Below are positions 18,099 to 30,108 of a stretch of DNA of 64,000 bases, piece after piece (the first letter of the stretch is position 1; each line of letters begins with the position of its first letter). Where the stretch lies: contig JAJZSW010000004.1 of assembly GCA_021849505.1 (NCBI GenBank), positions 1 through 64,000 of the forward strand, given 5' to 3'. Position numbers and translations under genes: made by a program. The notes beneath the pieces are model-generated. The model was not told the origin of the DNA, ran no database searches, and was given only the letters and a program-made list of their open reading frames with translations. This DNA comes from Pseudomonadota bacterium (GTDB lineage Bacteria > Pseudomonadota > Gammaproteobacteria > Burkholderiales > Rhodocyclaceae).

Positions 18099-18324
18099 AC
18101 AAGCGCGTGCGGCGCAACGGCACCTGAGCGCATTCCATCGTCCTGCTTCGATCATCCGCAGCAACAACCCATGCCCTCGATTTGCACTGGAGGGCTTGGC
18201 ACGTCGCCATAGGAGCAATACACGCAACAAACGTCCGGCAGGGGCTTGAACAGTACGTCGCTACCCTGGCACGCGTAGAACCAGTGTCAGCACTGACGGG
18301 ACGTCACTTCAGGCCACGTAGCCT

Positions 18325-18597
18325 TTAGAACTTGTAGAAATCCCTGTTCAGATAGGCGTACAGGTCGTCGATGTCCTGCTCGGTCAGCGCCGGGTTGTAG
18401 TAGTCGCCCCAGCGCAGCAGTTCCTTGCGCAGCGCATTCCCGGACTTCACCTTGCGGTCGGGACGCGCGTAGAGCTCGGTGCCGTGGCAGTCGAGGCAGA
18501 TCTTGTGCAATTCGGCGCCGCGCGCGGCATCGCCCTTGACGGTGCCGCCGTCGCAGGCGCCCAGCGTCAGCGCGGCCAGGATAAAGACGGCCTTCAC
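18325..18597 (-). CDS. Small c-type cytochrome lipoprotein
   Basis: It has 90 residues from a GTG start that overlaps the stop codon of the upstream gene by four bases (GTGA). The N-terminus VKAVFILAALTLGAC ends in a lipobox, so the mature protein should be lipid-anchored. One haem site, CLDCH, lies in AELHKICLDCHGTELY, and the C-terminal ALTEQDIDDLYAYLN is typical of class I cytochromes. The distal methionine ligand is not obvious. The gene lies tail-to-tail with the cysteine-rich small gene, with 226 intervening bases in which I see no gene. Whether it serves the reductase is unknown. Confidence 0.8.
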   Translation of the reverse strand: MKAVFILAALTLGACDGGTVKGDAARGAELHKICLDCHGTELYARPDRKVKSGNALRKELLRWGDYYNPALTEQDIDDLYAYLNRDFYKF

Positions 18598-18887
18598 TTG
18601 TCGCGCCCTCCGCGCCATTGCCGGCCCGGCGGTTCGCAACTCACGCCCGGCTGGCCCGCCGCGCGCGCCTGCATCTCGCTACGGTGTGCGGCGCGAATCG
18701 CCTGCCGCTCTTCGAGCGTGAGCGCCGCGCGCATCCTCGCACGATAGGCTTCGCGCTCCTCAGGGGTCATGCGGTCGGCGCAGTAGATCAGTTCGCGCGG
18801 CTCGGCCGGCGGGCCGGCAGGCTGTGCGACCGCCTGTGCCGACAAAGCCAGGAACGTAACCAGCAGCAACACGAATCCGGGTTTCAT
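18594..18887 (-). CDS. Secreted protein of unknown function
   Basis: A 97-residue protein with a signal peptide (GFVLLLVTFLALSAQAVAQ). The mature part is rich in Pro, Glu and Arg, with a helical repeat-like stretch MTPEEREAYRARMRAALTLEERQAIRAAH and two cysteines (LIYCAD and VSCEPP). The stretch recalls periplasmic helical proteins of the Spy/CpxP kind, but I cannot assign it. ATG at 18887 is preceded by GAGGG. It is translationally coupled to the downstream cytochrome lipoprotein. Confidence 0.7.
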   Translation of the reverse strand: MKPGFVLLLVTFLALSAQAVAQPAGPPAEPRELIYCADRMTPEEREAYRARMRAALTLEERQAIRAAHRSEMQARAAGQPGVSCEPPGRQWRGGRDK

Positions 18888-18978
18888 GGCCAATCCCTCG
18901 CAATACGTTCATTCCAGAATAGCAGCCCATTTCCCATGCACAATGTCGGCTTCGCTCAACTCGCCATTGGGACCGCCC

Positions 18979-20142
18979 ATGCCATCCGGACCGCGTGAAA
19001 TCGTCACCCCCTTCCGTCCCATCCCGCTCGCCGTGCCGGAGGGGATGAAACCGAACGAGTTCTTCAACAGCGCGGAGAACCTCGCCGACCTGATGCACAA
19101 CAACGGGCTGCTCCACAATCCCGAGGGCCTGCTGCTCTACCGCAAGGCGCTCGGGCACAGCAACCTGTTCGACTGCTCGATCATCTACAACACCTCGCAG
19201 CGCATCCTCGACCCGCTCGGCCGGCCGGTGCGCCGCACGCAGGTGCCGGAAGCGGTACGCAACGTCTGGAACCGCATGAACCAGATCCTCATCGCCTTCA
19301 TGCTGGAGCGCTATCCCGATCACGCAACGCATCTGGTGCTCGCCGGCGAGGCGAGCCTGGACGCCACCTGGCCGCTCACCTCGCCGGGGGTGCCATCGAT
19401 CCGCATGCTGCACAACCATTTCATCGTCTTCGACAAGCAGGCGCTCGCCGCCGCGCCGCTGGCCGATGCGCACAACCCGAACCTGACCGACGGCGGCCAG
19501 CATTCGCTGTTCCAGGCCACCATGCACGACGTCTACCAGGCCTTCTTCGACGCCCTCGACCTGGACATCCTCGTCCCCTGTGCGGCGGACGTGTCGCGCC
19601 TCGCGCTCACCGGCTACCCGCAGGGCCTGCCGAGCTGGGAAGTCCGCGGCGGCGCGGCGGCCCTGCGCGACGTGCGGTTCTGGAAGGAATACGACATCAT
19701 CCTCAAGGGTTTCATCGACTTCTACCGGACCTTCTTCGGCCAGGTGTCGACGCGCAATTCGCCGCTGCCGCGCGACATTCACTTCCCCCAGCTGGTCGAG
19801 GAAAAGCTGCTGTTCGACAACGCTTTCCTCACGGCCGCGAAGATGGTGCGCGACCAGTGCATCAGGGATGCGCAGTACGCGAACCTGATCCGCTGGCAGC
19901 CGGCCTTCAAGCAGCTGATCTACCGCAACGACGACGGTAAGCTGATCGTGACGATCAGCCAGAATTCGATCGGCAACGCCATCACCGAGCTGCTCGGCGT
20001 GGTGGTGAACCGCCGGCCGGACGCGGAGGCCTATGCCGCGGCCGAACCGGCCCTGCTCGATCAGCTGCTGGAAGTGCGCCGCCGGCTGGTCGCTGCCGAC
20101 CTCGGCGAAGGCATCGCCACGGCGCAGTGGGGTACGGACTGA
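18979..20142 (+). CDS. Conserved-looking cytoplasmic protein of unknown function
   Basis: About 387 residues, with codon use like the surrounding genes and no signal peptide or membrane helix. Noticeable stretches are NPEGLLLYRKALGHSNLFDC, HATHLVLAGEASLDATWP and RMLHNHFIVFDKQ near residue 160; the last recalls His-rich active-site segments but is not enough to name a family. The start is uncertain: ATG at 18979 has GGGA seven bases upstream, and an in-frame ATG at 18942 is possible. It diverges from the secreted-protein gene. I do not recognise it. Confidence 0.65.
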   Translation: MPSGPREIVTPFRPIPLAVPEGMKPNEFFNSAENLADLMHNNGLLHNPEGLLLYRKALGHSNLFDCSIIYNTSQRILDPLGRPVRRTQVPEAVRNVWNRMNQILIAFMLERYPDHATHLVLAGEASLDATWPLTSPGVPSIRMLHNHFIVFDKQALAAAPLADAHNPNLTDGGQHSLFQATMHDVYQAFFDALDLDILVPCAADVSRLALTGYPQGLPSWEVRGGAAALRDVRFWKEYDIILKGFIDFYRTFFGQVSTRNSPLPRDIHFPQLVEEKLLFDNAFLTAAKMVRDQCIRDAQYANLIRWQPAFKQLIYRNDDGKLIVTISQNSIGNAITELLGVVVNRRPDAEAYAAAEPALLDQLLEVRRRLVAADLGEGIATAQWGTD

Positions 20143-20167
20143 ATGCGCCGCCTGTATTTCCATTGCG

Positions 20168-20191
20168 AAAGTCGGCGCTGGCGGGATGGCA
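20168..20191 (+). repeat. Dispersed 24-bp repeat, copy 2
   Basis: It begins AAAGTCGGCGCTGG and ends GGGATGGCA (one change). It lies between the convergent unknown gene and the permease gene. The rest of the 155-base gap shows nothing else that I can support. Confidence 0.85.
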
Positions 20192-20297
20192 TCCCGTCCG
20201 GTGGCAAGACAGACTGCCAGGCTTGCCTTGCCCGGTCGATCAGCACATCAGCCCGAGAACGTCTCGGCGCGCCCCAGGTGCAAAGGTTTTGCACGAT

Positions 20298-21353
20298 TTA
20301 CAGGATCGCGTTGAACAGGTAGCCGACGATGACGATGCCGCTGGCGACGATGGCGACGTAGATGGCAATCAGGCGCAGCTTAAGCGCCTTGCGCAGGATG
20401 ATCATCTCGGGCAGCGACAGGGCGACGACGCTCATCATGAAGGCGAGCAGCGTGCCCATCGCGGCACCCTTGCCGTAGAGCGCTTCGACAATGGGAATCA
20501 CGCCCGCCGTGTTGGTGTACATCGGCACGCCAAGTCCGACTGCCGCCGGCACGGCCCACCAGGCTTCCTTGCCCATCAGCGTGGCCATCAGCTCCTGCGG
20601 CACGTAGCCATGGATGCCGGCGCCGATGGCGATGCCGACCATCACGTAGGGCCAGACGCGGCCGACGATTTCCTTGACGCTGCTCCATGCGCTGGCGAAG
20701 CGCTCCGGCCAGGTAGGCCGATCCATGTTCGCGCTCACCGCGCCGCCACTCTGGATGGCGACCACCCAGTCTTCGAGGTAGCGTTCCAGGTTGAGCCGGG
20801 CCAGAATCATGCCGGCGACCACCGCCAGCGCGATGCCGAAGCCGAAGTACAAGGCGGCGACTTTCCAGCCGAACATCGCGGCGAGCATGACGACCGCGAT
20901 CTGGTCGATCATCGGCGCGGCGATGAGAAAGGTGAGCGTGATGCCGAGCGGCACCCCGGCCGACAGGAAGCCGATGAACAGGGGCACCGCCGAACAGGAA
21001 CAGAAGGGCGTGACGGCGCCGAGCAGCGCGGCGAGCAGGTAGTTGACCGACGCCGCCCGGCCGGCCAGCATGGCGCGCGTGCGTTCCGGCGTGAAGAAGG
21101 TATGCACGATGCCCATCACGAACACGATGCCGGCGAGCAGCAGCAGCACCTTCGGCGTGTCGTAGACGAAGAAATGCACCGCCTCGGCGAAACGCGTGCC
21201 GCGCTCCAGCCCGAGCGCCGCGACGACAGTGTCGGCGAAGGGAATAAGCTGGCTGTAGACCGCGACCCAGACAACGGCGGCGATGGCAATGCCGATCAGC
21301 CATTTCGCCAAAATCGGCGCTGGCGGGACGGCACCCGCATTGATTCCGCTCAT
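20298..21353 (-). CDS. UPF0718/ArsP-like permease
   Basis: A 351-residue polytopic protein with the family motif TPFCSCSAVPLFIGF near residue 115 and GVPMYTNTAGVIPI near 265. Relatives include ArsP, an exporter of trivalent organoarsenicals, and permeases found with a small CXXC thioredoxin-like protein, as here. It overlaps that gene by four bases (ATGA) and is last in an arsR-arsC-ACR3 operon. The first codons contain repeat copy 3, giving an N-terminus of MSGINAGAVPPAPILAKW; residues AVPPAPIL are encoded by the repeat. Export of an arsenical is likely from context but not certain. Confidence 0.82.
   Translation of the reverse strand: MSGINAGAVPPAPILAKWLIGIAIAAVVWVAVYSQLIPFADTVVAALGLERGTRFAEAVHFFVYDTPKVLLLLAGIVFVMGIVHTFFTPERTRAMLAGRAASVNYLLAALLGAVTPFCSCSAVPLFIGFLSAGVPLGITLTFLIAAPMIDQIAVVMLAAMFGWKVAALYFGFGIALAVVAGMILARLNLERYLEDWVVAIQSGGAVSANMDRPTWPERFASAWSSVKEIVGRVWPYVMVGIAIGAGIHGYVPQELMATLMGKEAWWAVPAAVGLGVPMYTNTAGVIPIVEALYGKGAAMGTLLAFMMSVVALSLPEMIILRKALKLRLIAIYVAIVASGIVIVGYLFNAIL
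21310..21333 (-). repeat. Dispersed 24-bp repeat, copy 3, in frame in the permease gene
   Basis: On the plus strand it begins AAAATCGGCGCTGG and ends GGGACGGCA. It falls eight codons after the permease start and is translated as AVPPAPIL. Confidence 0.85.
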
Positions 21354-21586
21354 GACGCCAGCCAGCCGTCGATCTTGTCCTTGCCTGGGATGCCGCCGGC
21401 GTGCACCACCTTGCCGTCGATGACGACGCCCGGCGTGCTCATCACGCCGTAGCGCATGATGTCCTGGATCTCTTCGACCTTTTCGATCTGCACGGCGACG
21501 CCCCTGGCGGCGGCGGCCTCCTCGATGAGCTTGAAGGTGGTCTTGCAGCTGGCACAACCGGTGCCGAGGACTTTGATGTTCTTCAT
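21350..21586 (-). CDS. Thioredoxin-fold small redox protein (CASC)
   Basis: A 78-residue protein with the redox motif GTGCASCK near residue 10, followed by a thioredoxin-like fold with the cis-Pro region MSTPGVVIDGKVVHAG. Such proteins (also called redox-active disulfide protein 2) are often encoded beside UPF0718 permeases and ACR3 pumps. The start ATG has AAGGAGCAAGGTC-type ribosome binding upstream and overlaps the ACR3 stop by four bases. A role in reducing or handing over an arsenical is inferred. Confidence 0.88.
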   Translation of the reverse strand: MKNIKVLGTGCASCKTTFKLIEEAAAARGVAVQIEKVEEIQDIMRYGVMSTPGVVIDGKVVHAGGIPGKDKIDGWLAS

Positions 21587-22659
21587 GACCTTGCTCCTTG
21601 TTCGTACCAGGGTTTGGTGGCATTCACCACCTTGACGACCAGCAGCATCACCGGCACCTCGATCAGCACGCCGACCACGGTCGCCAGCGCCGCGCCCGAC
21701 TCGAAGCCGAACAGCGAGATCGCGGCGGCGACGGCCAGTTCGAAGAAGTTGCTGGCACCGATCAGCGCCGACGGGCAGGCGACGGAGTGCTTTTCGCCGA
21801 CCTGCCGGTTGAGCCAGTAGGCGAGACTGGAATTGAAGAACACCTGGATCAGGATCGGCACGGCCAGCAGCGCGATGATCAGCGGCTGCTCGATGATGGC
21901 CTTGCCCTGGAAGGCGAACAGCAGCACCAGCGTGGCGAGCAGGGCCGTGATCGACCAGGGGCCGATTTTCGCCATGACCGCATCGAAATGCGCCGGTCCC
22001 TTTTTCAGCAGCCTCTTGCGCCAGAGCTGGGCAAGTGCGAGCGGGATGACGATGTAGAGCACGACGGAAGTCACCAGCGTGTCCCACGGCACGACTATCG
22101 CCGAGATGCCGAGCAGCACGCCGACGATGGGCGCGAAGGCGAACACCATGATCGTGTCGTTGAGGGCCACCTGCGAGAGCGTAAATAGCGGATCGCCGTT
22201 GGTCAGGCGGCTCCAGACGAAGACCATCGCCGTGCACGGCGCGGCGGCTAGCAGGATCAGGCCGGCGATGTAACTGTCGATCTGGTCGGCCGGCAGATAC
22301 GGCGCGAACAGATGGCGGATGAAGATCCAGCCGAGCAGCGCCATCGAGAAAGGTTTGACCAGCCAGTTGACAACCAGCGTGACGCCGATGCCCTTCATAT
22401 GGGTTTTCACTTCGGCGAGGGCGCCGAAGTCGACCTTGATCAGCATCGGGATGATCATGATCCAGATCAGCAGGCCGACCGGCAGGTTGACCCGGGCAAT
22501 CTCCATGTGGCCGAGCGCCTGGAACGGCGCGGGGAACCACTGGCCGAGACCGATGCCGACGAGGATGCAGAGGAAGACCCAAAGCGTCAGCCAGCGCTCG
22601 AAGAAGGACATGGGCGCGCCGGCGGCGACTTTGGCGGTGACTTCGCACTGGGCCGACAT
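21583..22659 (-). CDS. ACR3-family arsenite efflux carrier
   Basis: A 358-residue membrane protein with ten predicted helices that extrudes As(III) using the proton gradient. The family's essential cysteine is present in LLAAAPCTAMVFVWS, and further signatures are SLAYWLNRQVGEKHSVACPSALIGASNFFELAVA. It starts one base after the arsC stop and overlaps the thioredoxin-like gene, so the genes are tightly coupled. Confidence 0.94.
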   Translation of the reverse strand: MSAQCEVTAKVAAGAPMSFFERWLTLWVFLCILVGIGLGQWFPAPFQALGHMEIARVNLPVGLLIWIMIIPMLIKVDFGALAEVKTHMKGIGVTLVVNWLVKPFSMALLGWIFIRHLFAPYLPADQIDSYIAGLILLAAAPCTAMVFVWSRLTNGDPLFTLSQVALNDTIMVFAFAPIVGVLLGISAIVVPWDTLVTSVVLYIVIPLALAQLWRKRLLKKGPAHFDAVMAKIGPWSITALLATLVLLFAFQGKAIIEQPLIIALLAVPILIQVFFNSSLAYWLNRQVGEKHSVACPSALIGASNFFELAVAAAISLFGFESGAALATVVGVLIEVPVMLLVVKVVNATKPWYEQGARS

Positions 22660-22660
22660 G

Positions 22661-23155
22661 TCAGGCCTTCGATTGCAGGGCGTGGATGTGACGCGCGGCA
22701 AAGTTGGCTTCGTCCGGGCTCATGCCTTCGAGCGGCAAGGCGAGGAAGGCATCGACGCGCGCTCTGAGTTCCTGATAGGCCTTTTCGAAGGCTTCCCGAC
22801 GGGCCTCGAGCGGTTCGACATGGGCCGGGTCGTCGATACCCCAGTGGGCCGTCGTCGGGTGGCCGGGCCAAACCGGGCAGACTTCCCTGGCTGCGTTGCC
22901 GCAGACCGTGAATATGTAATCAAAGCGGAGAGCGTCCGGTGCGGCAAATTCGTCCCAGGACTTGCTGCGCGCGCCAGCGCAGGAGATGCCGTGTTTCTGC
23001 AAGGTTTCGAGCGCGACGGGATTCACCTGTCCGGCCGGCTTGCTGCCGGCGGAATACGCCTTCACGCGGCCATGGCCGAGGTGGTTGAACAGCATCTCGC
23101 CGAGGATCGACCGGGCCGAATTGCCGGTGCACAGAACGAGGATGTTGATGGTCAT
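22661..23155 (-). CDS. arsC: Arsenate reductase, low-molecular-weight phosphatase type
   Basis: A 164-residue cytoplasmic detoxifying enzyme that reduces arsenate to arsenite. The N-terminal loop VLCTGNSARS supplies the CX5R nucleophile site. A resolving cysteine is likely among HGISCAG near residue 60 and VCGNAAREVCPVWPG near 90, and an acidic DPAH follows. A C-terminal extension of about 25 residues (MSPDEANFAARHIHAL) is longer than in Staphylococcus-type ArsC. It follows arsR by 10 bases. Confidence 0.92.
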   Translation of the reverse strand: MTINILVLCTGNSARSILGEMLFNHLGHGRVKAYSAGSKPAGQVNPVALETLQKHGISCAGARSKSWDEFAAPDALRFDYIFTVCGNAAREVCPVWPGHPTTAHWGIDDPAHVEPLEARREAFEKAYQELRARVDAFLALPLEGMSPDEANFAARHIHALQSKA

Positions 23156-23165
23156 CGATAACTCC

Positions 23166-23525
23166 TTATGCGGGAAGCCGGGCGCGCCGACGGGTGATGG
23201 TGGAACTGACCGCGGTCTTGGGCAGGCAATTTTCCACGCTGGCGCCGTTGCAGCAGTTCCGCGTCAGGAAGGCGATCAGTTCATCCATCGCCGCGTAGTG
23301 GGCCGCGTAATAGATGAAGCGGCCTTCCTGCCGCGCTGCCAGCAGGCCGGCCTGGGTCAGCGTCTTGAGGTGGAAGGACAGCGTGTTGGCGGGAATGCCC
23401 AGCTGCGCGCCGATCTCGCCGGCGGCCAGTCCCGCCGGGCCGGTTTCGACAAGCAGGCGGAACAGCGCGAGTCGGGTTTCCTGCGCCAGGGCAGCGAGGG
23501 CGGTGACGGCATCTGTCGTTTTCAT
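23166..23525 (-). CDS. arsR: ArsR-family metalloregulator
   Basis: A 119-residue winged-helix repressor, first gene of the ars operon. The DNA-binding segment is IGAQLGIPANTLSFHLKTLTQAGLL, followed by the wing EGRFIYYAAH. The classical ELCVCDL site of the recognition helix is absent; instead there is a C-terminal cysteine group NCCNGASVENCL (about residues 91-101), a different location for As(III) binding, as known for some ArsR subtypes. It would release its operator when As(III) accumulates. Confidence 0.9.
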   Translation of the reverse strand: MKTTDAVTALAALAQETRLALFRLLVETGPAGLAAGEIGAQLGIPANTLSFHLKTLTQAGLLAARQEGRFIYYAAHYAAMDELIAFLTRNCCNGASVENCLPKTAVSSTITRRRARLPA

Positions 23526-23531
23526 TTCATT

Positions 23532-23551
23532 ATTTCCAGAACTTTCGAAAT
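23532..23551. promoter_or_regulatory. Possible ArsR operator
   Basis: ATTTC-N10-GAAAT is an inverted repeat in the AT-rich gap directly upstream of arsR, with a smaller TTTCGAAA palindrome inside. The position fits autoregulation; the sequence assignment is tentative. Confidence 0.35.
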
Positions 23552-23599
23552 GTTAGGACAAAAATATCGGGAAGTCCAGCTTCCCGATTTCGTGATGCG

Positions 23600-25483
<1,884 letters not shown>

Positions 25484-25518
25484 GCTATAGCCTCTCTTTC
25501 ACCTTTAACCGTCTGATT

Positions 25519-26154
25519 CTATGTCAACCGCTTCTTCCTGGCCAGCAGATACAACTCGGCGCTGCGATCCCGCGACGCCGCCGGCTTGCGTGTCGTCAGC
25601 GTCTCGAAAACCGCCTGCATCTCCTTGCGCAACTCCATGAAACCCGCACCCTGAAAGACCTTGACCAGGAGATCACCTCCCGGCTTCAGATGTTGACGTG
25701 CGAAATCGAGCGTAAGTTCAGCCAGATAGATCACTTGAGCACTGTCCGTGGCTGCAATACCTGTCATATTGGGCGCCATGTCCGACAAAACAAGGTCGAC
25801 CTGCCGTCCCGCCAGCGCTGACTTCAACCGTTCCAGCACCGCATCCTCGCGGAAGTCGCCCTGGATGAATTCGACGCCGGGCATCGGTTCGAAATCCAGC
25901 AGGTCGAGCGCGATCAGCCGCCCGCCGGGCTGGATGCGCTTCACCGCGTACTGGCACCAGCTGCCGGGCGTCGCGCCGAGGTCGACGACGGTCATACCCG
26001 GCTTGAGCAGGTGGTCCTTCTCGTCGATCTCTTTGAGCTTGAACACCGCGCGCGCACGCCAGCCCTCCTTCTGCGCCTGCTGCACATAGGGATCGTTGAT
26101 ATGCGCCTGCATCCACTGCTTGCTTTTCTTTTTCTGCTTCGTCGTCCAGCTCAT
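25519..26154 (-). CDS. rlmE: 23S rRNA 2'-O-methyltransferase RlmE (FtsJ/RrmJ)
   Basis: A 211-residue SAM-dependent enzyme that methylates U2552 of 23S rRNA. Motif I reads [15 protein letters not shown], and the catalytic tetrad residues are found in [11 protein letters not shown] (Lys), [11 protein letters not shown] (Asp), LLVKVFQG (Lys) and a later Glu. It is upstream of ftsH with a 35-base gap and diverges from yhbY, the arrangement seen in many proteobacteria. Confidence 0.96.
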   Translation of the reverse strand: MSWTTKQKKKSKQWMQAHINDPYVQQAQKEGWRARAVFKLKEIDEKDHLLKPGMTVVDLGATPGSWCQYAVKRIQPGGRLIALDLLDFEPMPGVEFIQGDFREDAVLERLKSALAGRQVDLVLSDMAPNMTGIAATDSAQVIYLAELTLDFARQHLKPGGDLLVKVFQGAGFMELRKEMQAVFETLTTRKPAASRDRSAELYLLARKKRLT

Positions 26155-26181
26155 TTTGTCCAGCTCATCTAAAATCCGCCC

Positions 26182-26550
26182 ATGAACCCATTATCGCCTA
26201 CCGAAGTCCGTGCGCTGCGCGCGGCCGCGCATCATCTCAACCCGACCGTCGCCATCGCCGGCAACGGCCTGACACCCAACGTCCTGAAAGAAATCGACCT
26301 TTCGCTCAAATCCCACGAGCTGATCAAGGTCAAGCTCCACGGCATCGAGCGCGAGGAGCGCGCCGCCCTGCTCGAACAGATCTGCGCCGAACTCGACTGC
26401 GCGCCCGTGCAGCACATCGGCAACATCCTCGTCTTTTGGCGCCCCAAACCGGAAGGTGCGGTTGAAGACACCAAACCCAGACGTCGCAAACCCGCCCCGA
26501 AGAACAAGAAGCAGGCCGCCGCCGCGCTGGAAAAGAAGGCGCGCAAGTAG
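26182..26550 (+). CDS. yhbY: YhbY-family RNA-binding (CRM domain) protein
   Basis: A 122-residue protein associated with assembly of the large ribosomal subunit. The CRM domain fills residues 5-90: [20 protein letters not shown], the loop GNGL, and [10 protein letters not shown] Lys/Arg-rich tail ([13 protein letters not shown]) of about 30 residues follows. It is divergent from rlmE, 27 bases apart. Confidence 0.93.
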   Translation: MNPLSPTEVRALRAAAHHLNPTVAIAGNGLTPNVLKEIDLSLKSHELIKVKLHGIEREERAALLEQICAELDCAPVQHIGNILVFWRPKPEGAVEDTKPRRRKPAPKNKKQAAAALEKKARK

Positions 26551-26555
26551 CACTG

Positions 26556-26578
26556 TGCCGTCTTGCCGGCGCCGACTT

Positions 26579-26579
<1 letters not shown>
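26556..26579 (-). repeat. Dispersed 24-bp repeat, copy 4
   Basis: In the minus-strand orientation it begins AAAGTCGGCGCCGG and ends AAGACGGCA. It sits between the convergent yhbY and uvrB genes and touches the last base of the uvrB stop codon. Confidence 0.82.
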
Positions 26580-28627
<2,048 letters not shown>

Positions 28628-28731
28628 AAGACATAAGAGCCGGTTTTTTGATTGCCGCACTGCGGCAGAAATGCGCGATTGGGCTATTATTGCGCGATTC
28701 CCCTCTCACATTTTTCAGGAGCTTTGCCGTC

Positions 28732-29940
28732 ATGAGCACTTCACTCTTCGCCAACGTCGAAATGGCCCCCCGCGACCCGATCCTGGGCCTGACCGAAGCC
28801 TACAACGCCGAAAAGAATCCCGCGAAAGTGAATCTGGGGGTGGGCGTGTATTTCGGCGACGACGGCAAGATCCCGCTGCTCGCCGCCGTCAAGCAGGCCG
28901 AGCAGGCCCGCCTCGCGGCCCAGCCGCCGCGCGGCTACCAGCCGATCGAAGGCACGCCCGCCTACAACGGCGCCGTGCAGGGCCTGCTGTTCGGCAAGGA
29001 ATCCGACATCGTCGGTTCCGGCCGCGCCGCGACCTTCCAGTGCCTCGGCGGCACGGGCGCCCTGCGCGTCGGCGCCGACTACCTGAAGGCCCTGCTGCCC
29101 GGTTCCACCGTTTACATCAGCGACCCGAGCTGGGAGAACCACCGCCAGCTCTTCGAAGCCGTCGGCTTCAAGGTCGACACCTACGCCTATTACGATCCCG
29201 CCACGCGCGGCGTCAATTTCGCCGCCATGAAGGCCTCGCTGGCCGCGATGCCGCCGAAGTCCATCGTGCTGCTGCACGCCTGCTGCCACAACCCGACCGG
29301 CGCCGACCTGACCGCCGCCCAGTGGAAGGAAGTCGTCGCCGCGATCAAGGAGCGTGATCTCGTCGCCTATCTCGATATGGCCTACCAGGGCTTCGCCGAA
29401 GGCATCGAGCAGGACGGCGAGTCCGTCAGCCTGTTCGCCGCGTCCGGCCTGCAGTTCTTCGTCGCCAGTTCCTTCTCCAAGTCCTTCTCGCTGTACGGCG
29501 AGCGCGTCGGCGCGCTGACCGTCGTCACCGCCAGCAAGGACGAAGCGGCCCGCGTCACCTCGCAGATCAAGCGCCTGATCCGCACCAACTATTCCAACCC
29601 GCCCACCCATGGCGGTGCGATCGTCGCGGCCGTGCTGACCAGCCCCGAACTGCGCAAGATGTGGGAAGACGAACTCGGTGGCATGCGCGACCGCATCCGC
29701 ACGATGCGCGCCAGCTTCGTCGCGAAGCTCAAGGAAGCGGGCACGGCACAGGACTTCGGCTTCATCAACGTGCAGCGCGGCATGTTCTCCTACACCGGCC
29801 TGACCGCCGCCCAGGTCGAGAAGCTGCGCGCCGAGTACGGCATCTACGCCGTCGGTACCGGCCGCATCTGCGTCGCCGCCCTGAACACGCGCAACATCGA
29901 TTACGTGGTCAAGGCAGTCGCAGCCGTGCTGAAGGGCTGA
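28732..29940 (+). CDS. tyrB: Aromatic amino acid / aspartate aminotransferase
   Basis: A 402-residue class I PLP enzyme that transfers amino groups between aromatic or acidic amino acids and 2-oxoglutarate. It has the N-terminal NLGVGVYFGDDGKIPLL, the HACCHNPTGADLT segment holding the PLP-ring Asn, the Tyr in YLDMAYQGFAEG, the Schiff-base Lys in SSFSKSFSLYGERVG, and the C-terminal substrate Arg in GTGRICVAALN. AGGAG lies eleven bases before the ATG at 28732. TyrB and AspC cannot be separated by eye, so the symbol is provisional. Confidence 0.9.
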   Translation: MSTSLFANVEMAPRDPILGLTEAYNAEKNPAKVNLGVGVYFGDDGKIPLLAAVKQAEQARLAAQPPRGYQPIEGTPAYNGAVQGLLFGKESDIVGSGRAATFQCLGGTGALRVGADYLKALLPGSTVYISDPSWENHRQLFEAVGFKVDTYAYYDPATRGVNFAAMKASLAAMPPKSIVLLHACCHNPTGADLTAAQWKEVVAAIKERDLVAYLDMAYQGFAEGIEQDGESVSLFAASGLQFFVASSFSKSFSLYGERVGALTVVTASKDEAARVTSQIKRLIRTNYSNPPTHGGAIVAAVLTSPELRKMWEDELGGMRDRIRTMRASFVAKLKEAGTAQDFGFINVQRGMFSYTGLTAAQVEKLRAEYGIYAVGTGRICVAALNTRNIDYVVKAVAAVLKG

Positions 29941-29967
29941 TTTGCCGCTATACTTCGCGTCCCTTTC

Positions 29968-30042
29968 GGGCGGCTAGCTCAGCGGTAGAGCACTGCCTTC
30001 ACACGGCAGGGGTCACAGGTTCGAACCCTGTGCCGCCCACCA
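29968..30042 (+). tRNA. tRNA-Val (CAC)
   Basis: A complete 75-base cloverleaf: acceptor GGGCGGC/GCCGCCC, D-arm TAGCTCAGCGGTAGAGC, anticodon stem CTGCC/GGCAG with loop TTCACAC (CAC), T-arm GGTTCGAACCC, and encoded CCA. A terminator follows. Confidence 0.96.
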
Positions 30043-30051
30043 AAACACCCC

Positions 30052-30082
30052 AAAGGGCCCGGATGATTCTCCGGGCCCTTTT
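30052..30082 (+). terminator. Rho-independent terminator after tRNA-Val
   Basis: The stem AAAGGGCCCGG/CCGGGCCCTTT encloses an eight-base loop and ends in four T residues. It ends the tRNA transcript and may also serve the convergent alcohol dehydrogenase gene. Confidence 0.85.
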
Positions 30083-30108
30083 CGATTTCCGCGCGGGATT
30101 CACCGGTC

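Noticed and set aside
18197-18212. TGGCACG resembling a third sigma-54 -24 element
   Set aside because: The -12 position reads CATAG instead of TTGCW, and no gene starts suitably downstream on the plus strand.
18267-18282. TGGCACG resembling a fourth sigma-54 -24 element
   Set aside because: The -12 position reads GAACC, and the downstream gene is on the other strand.
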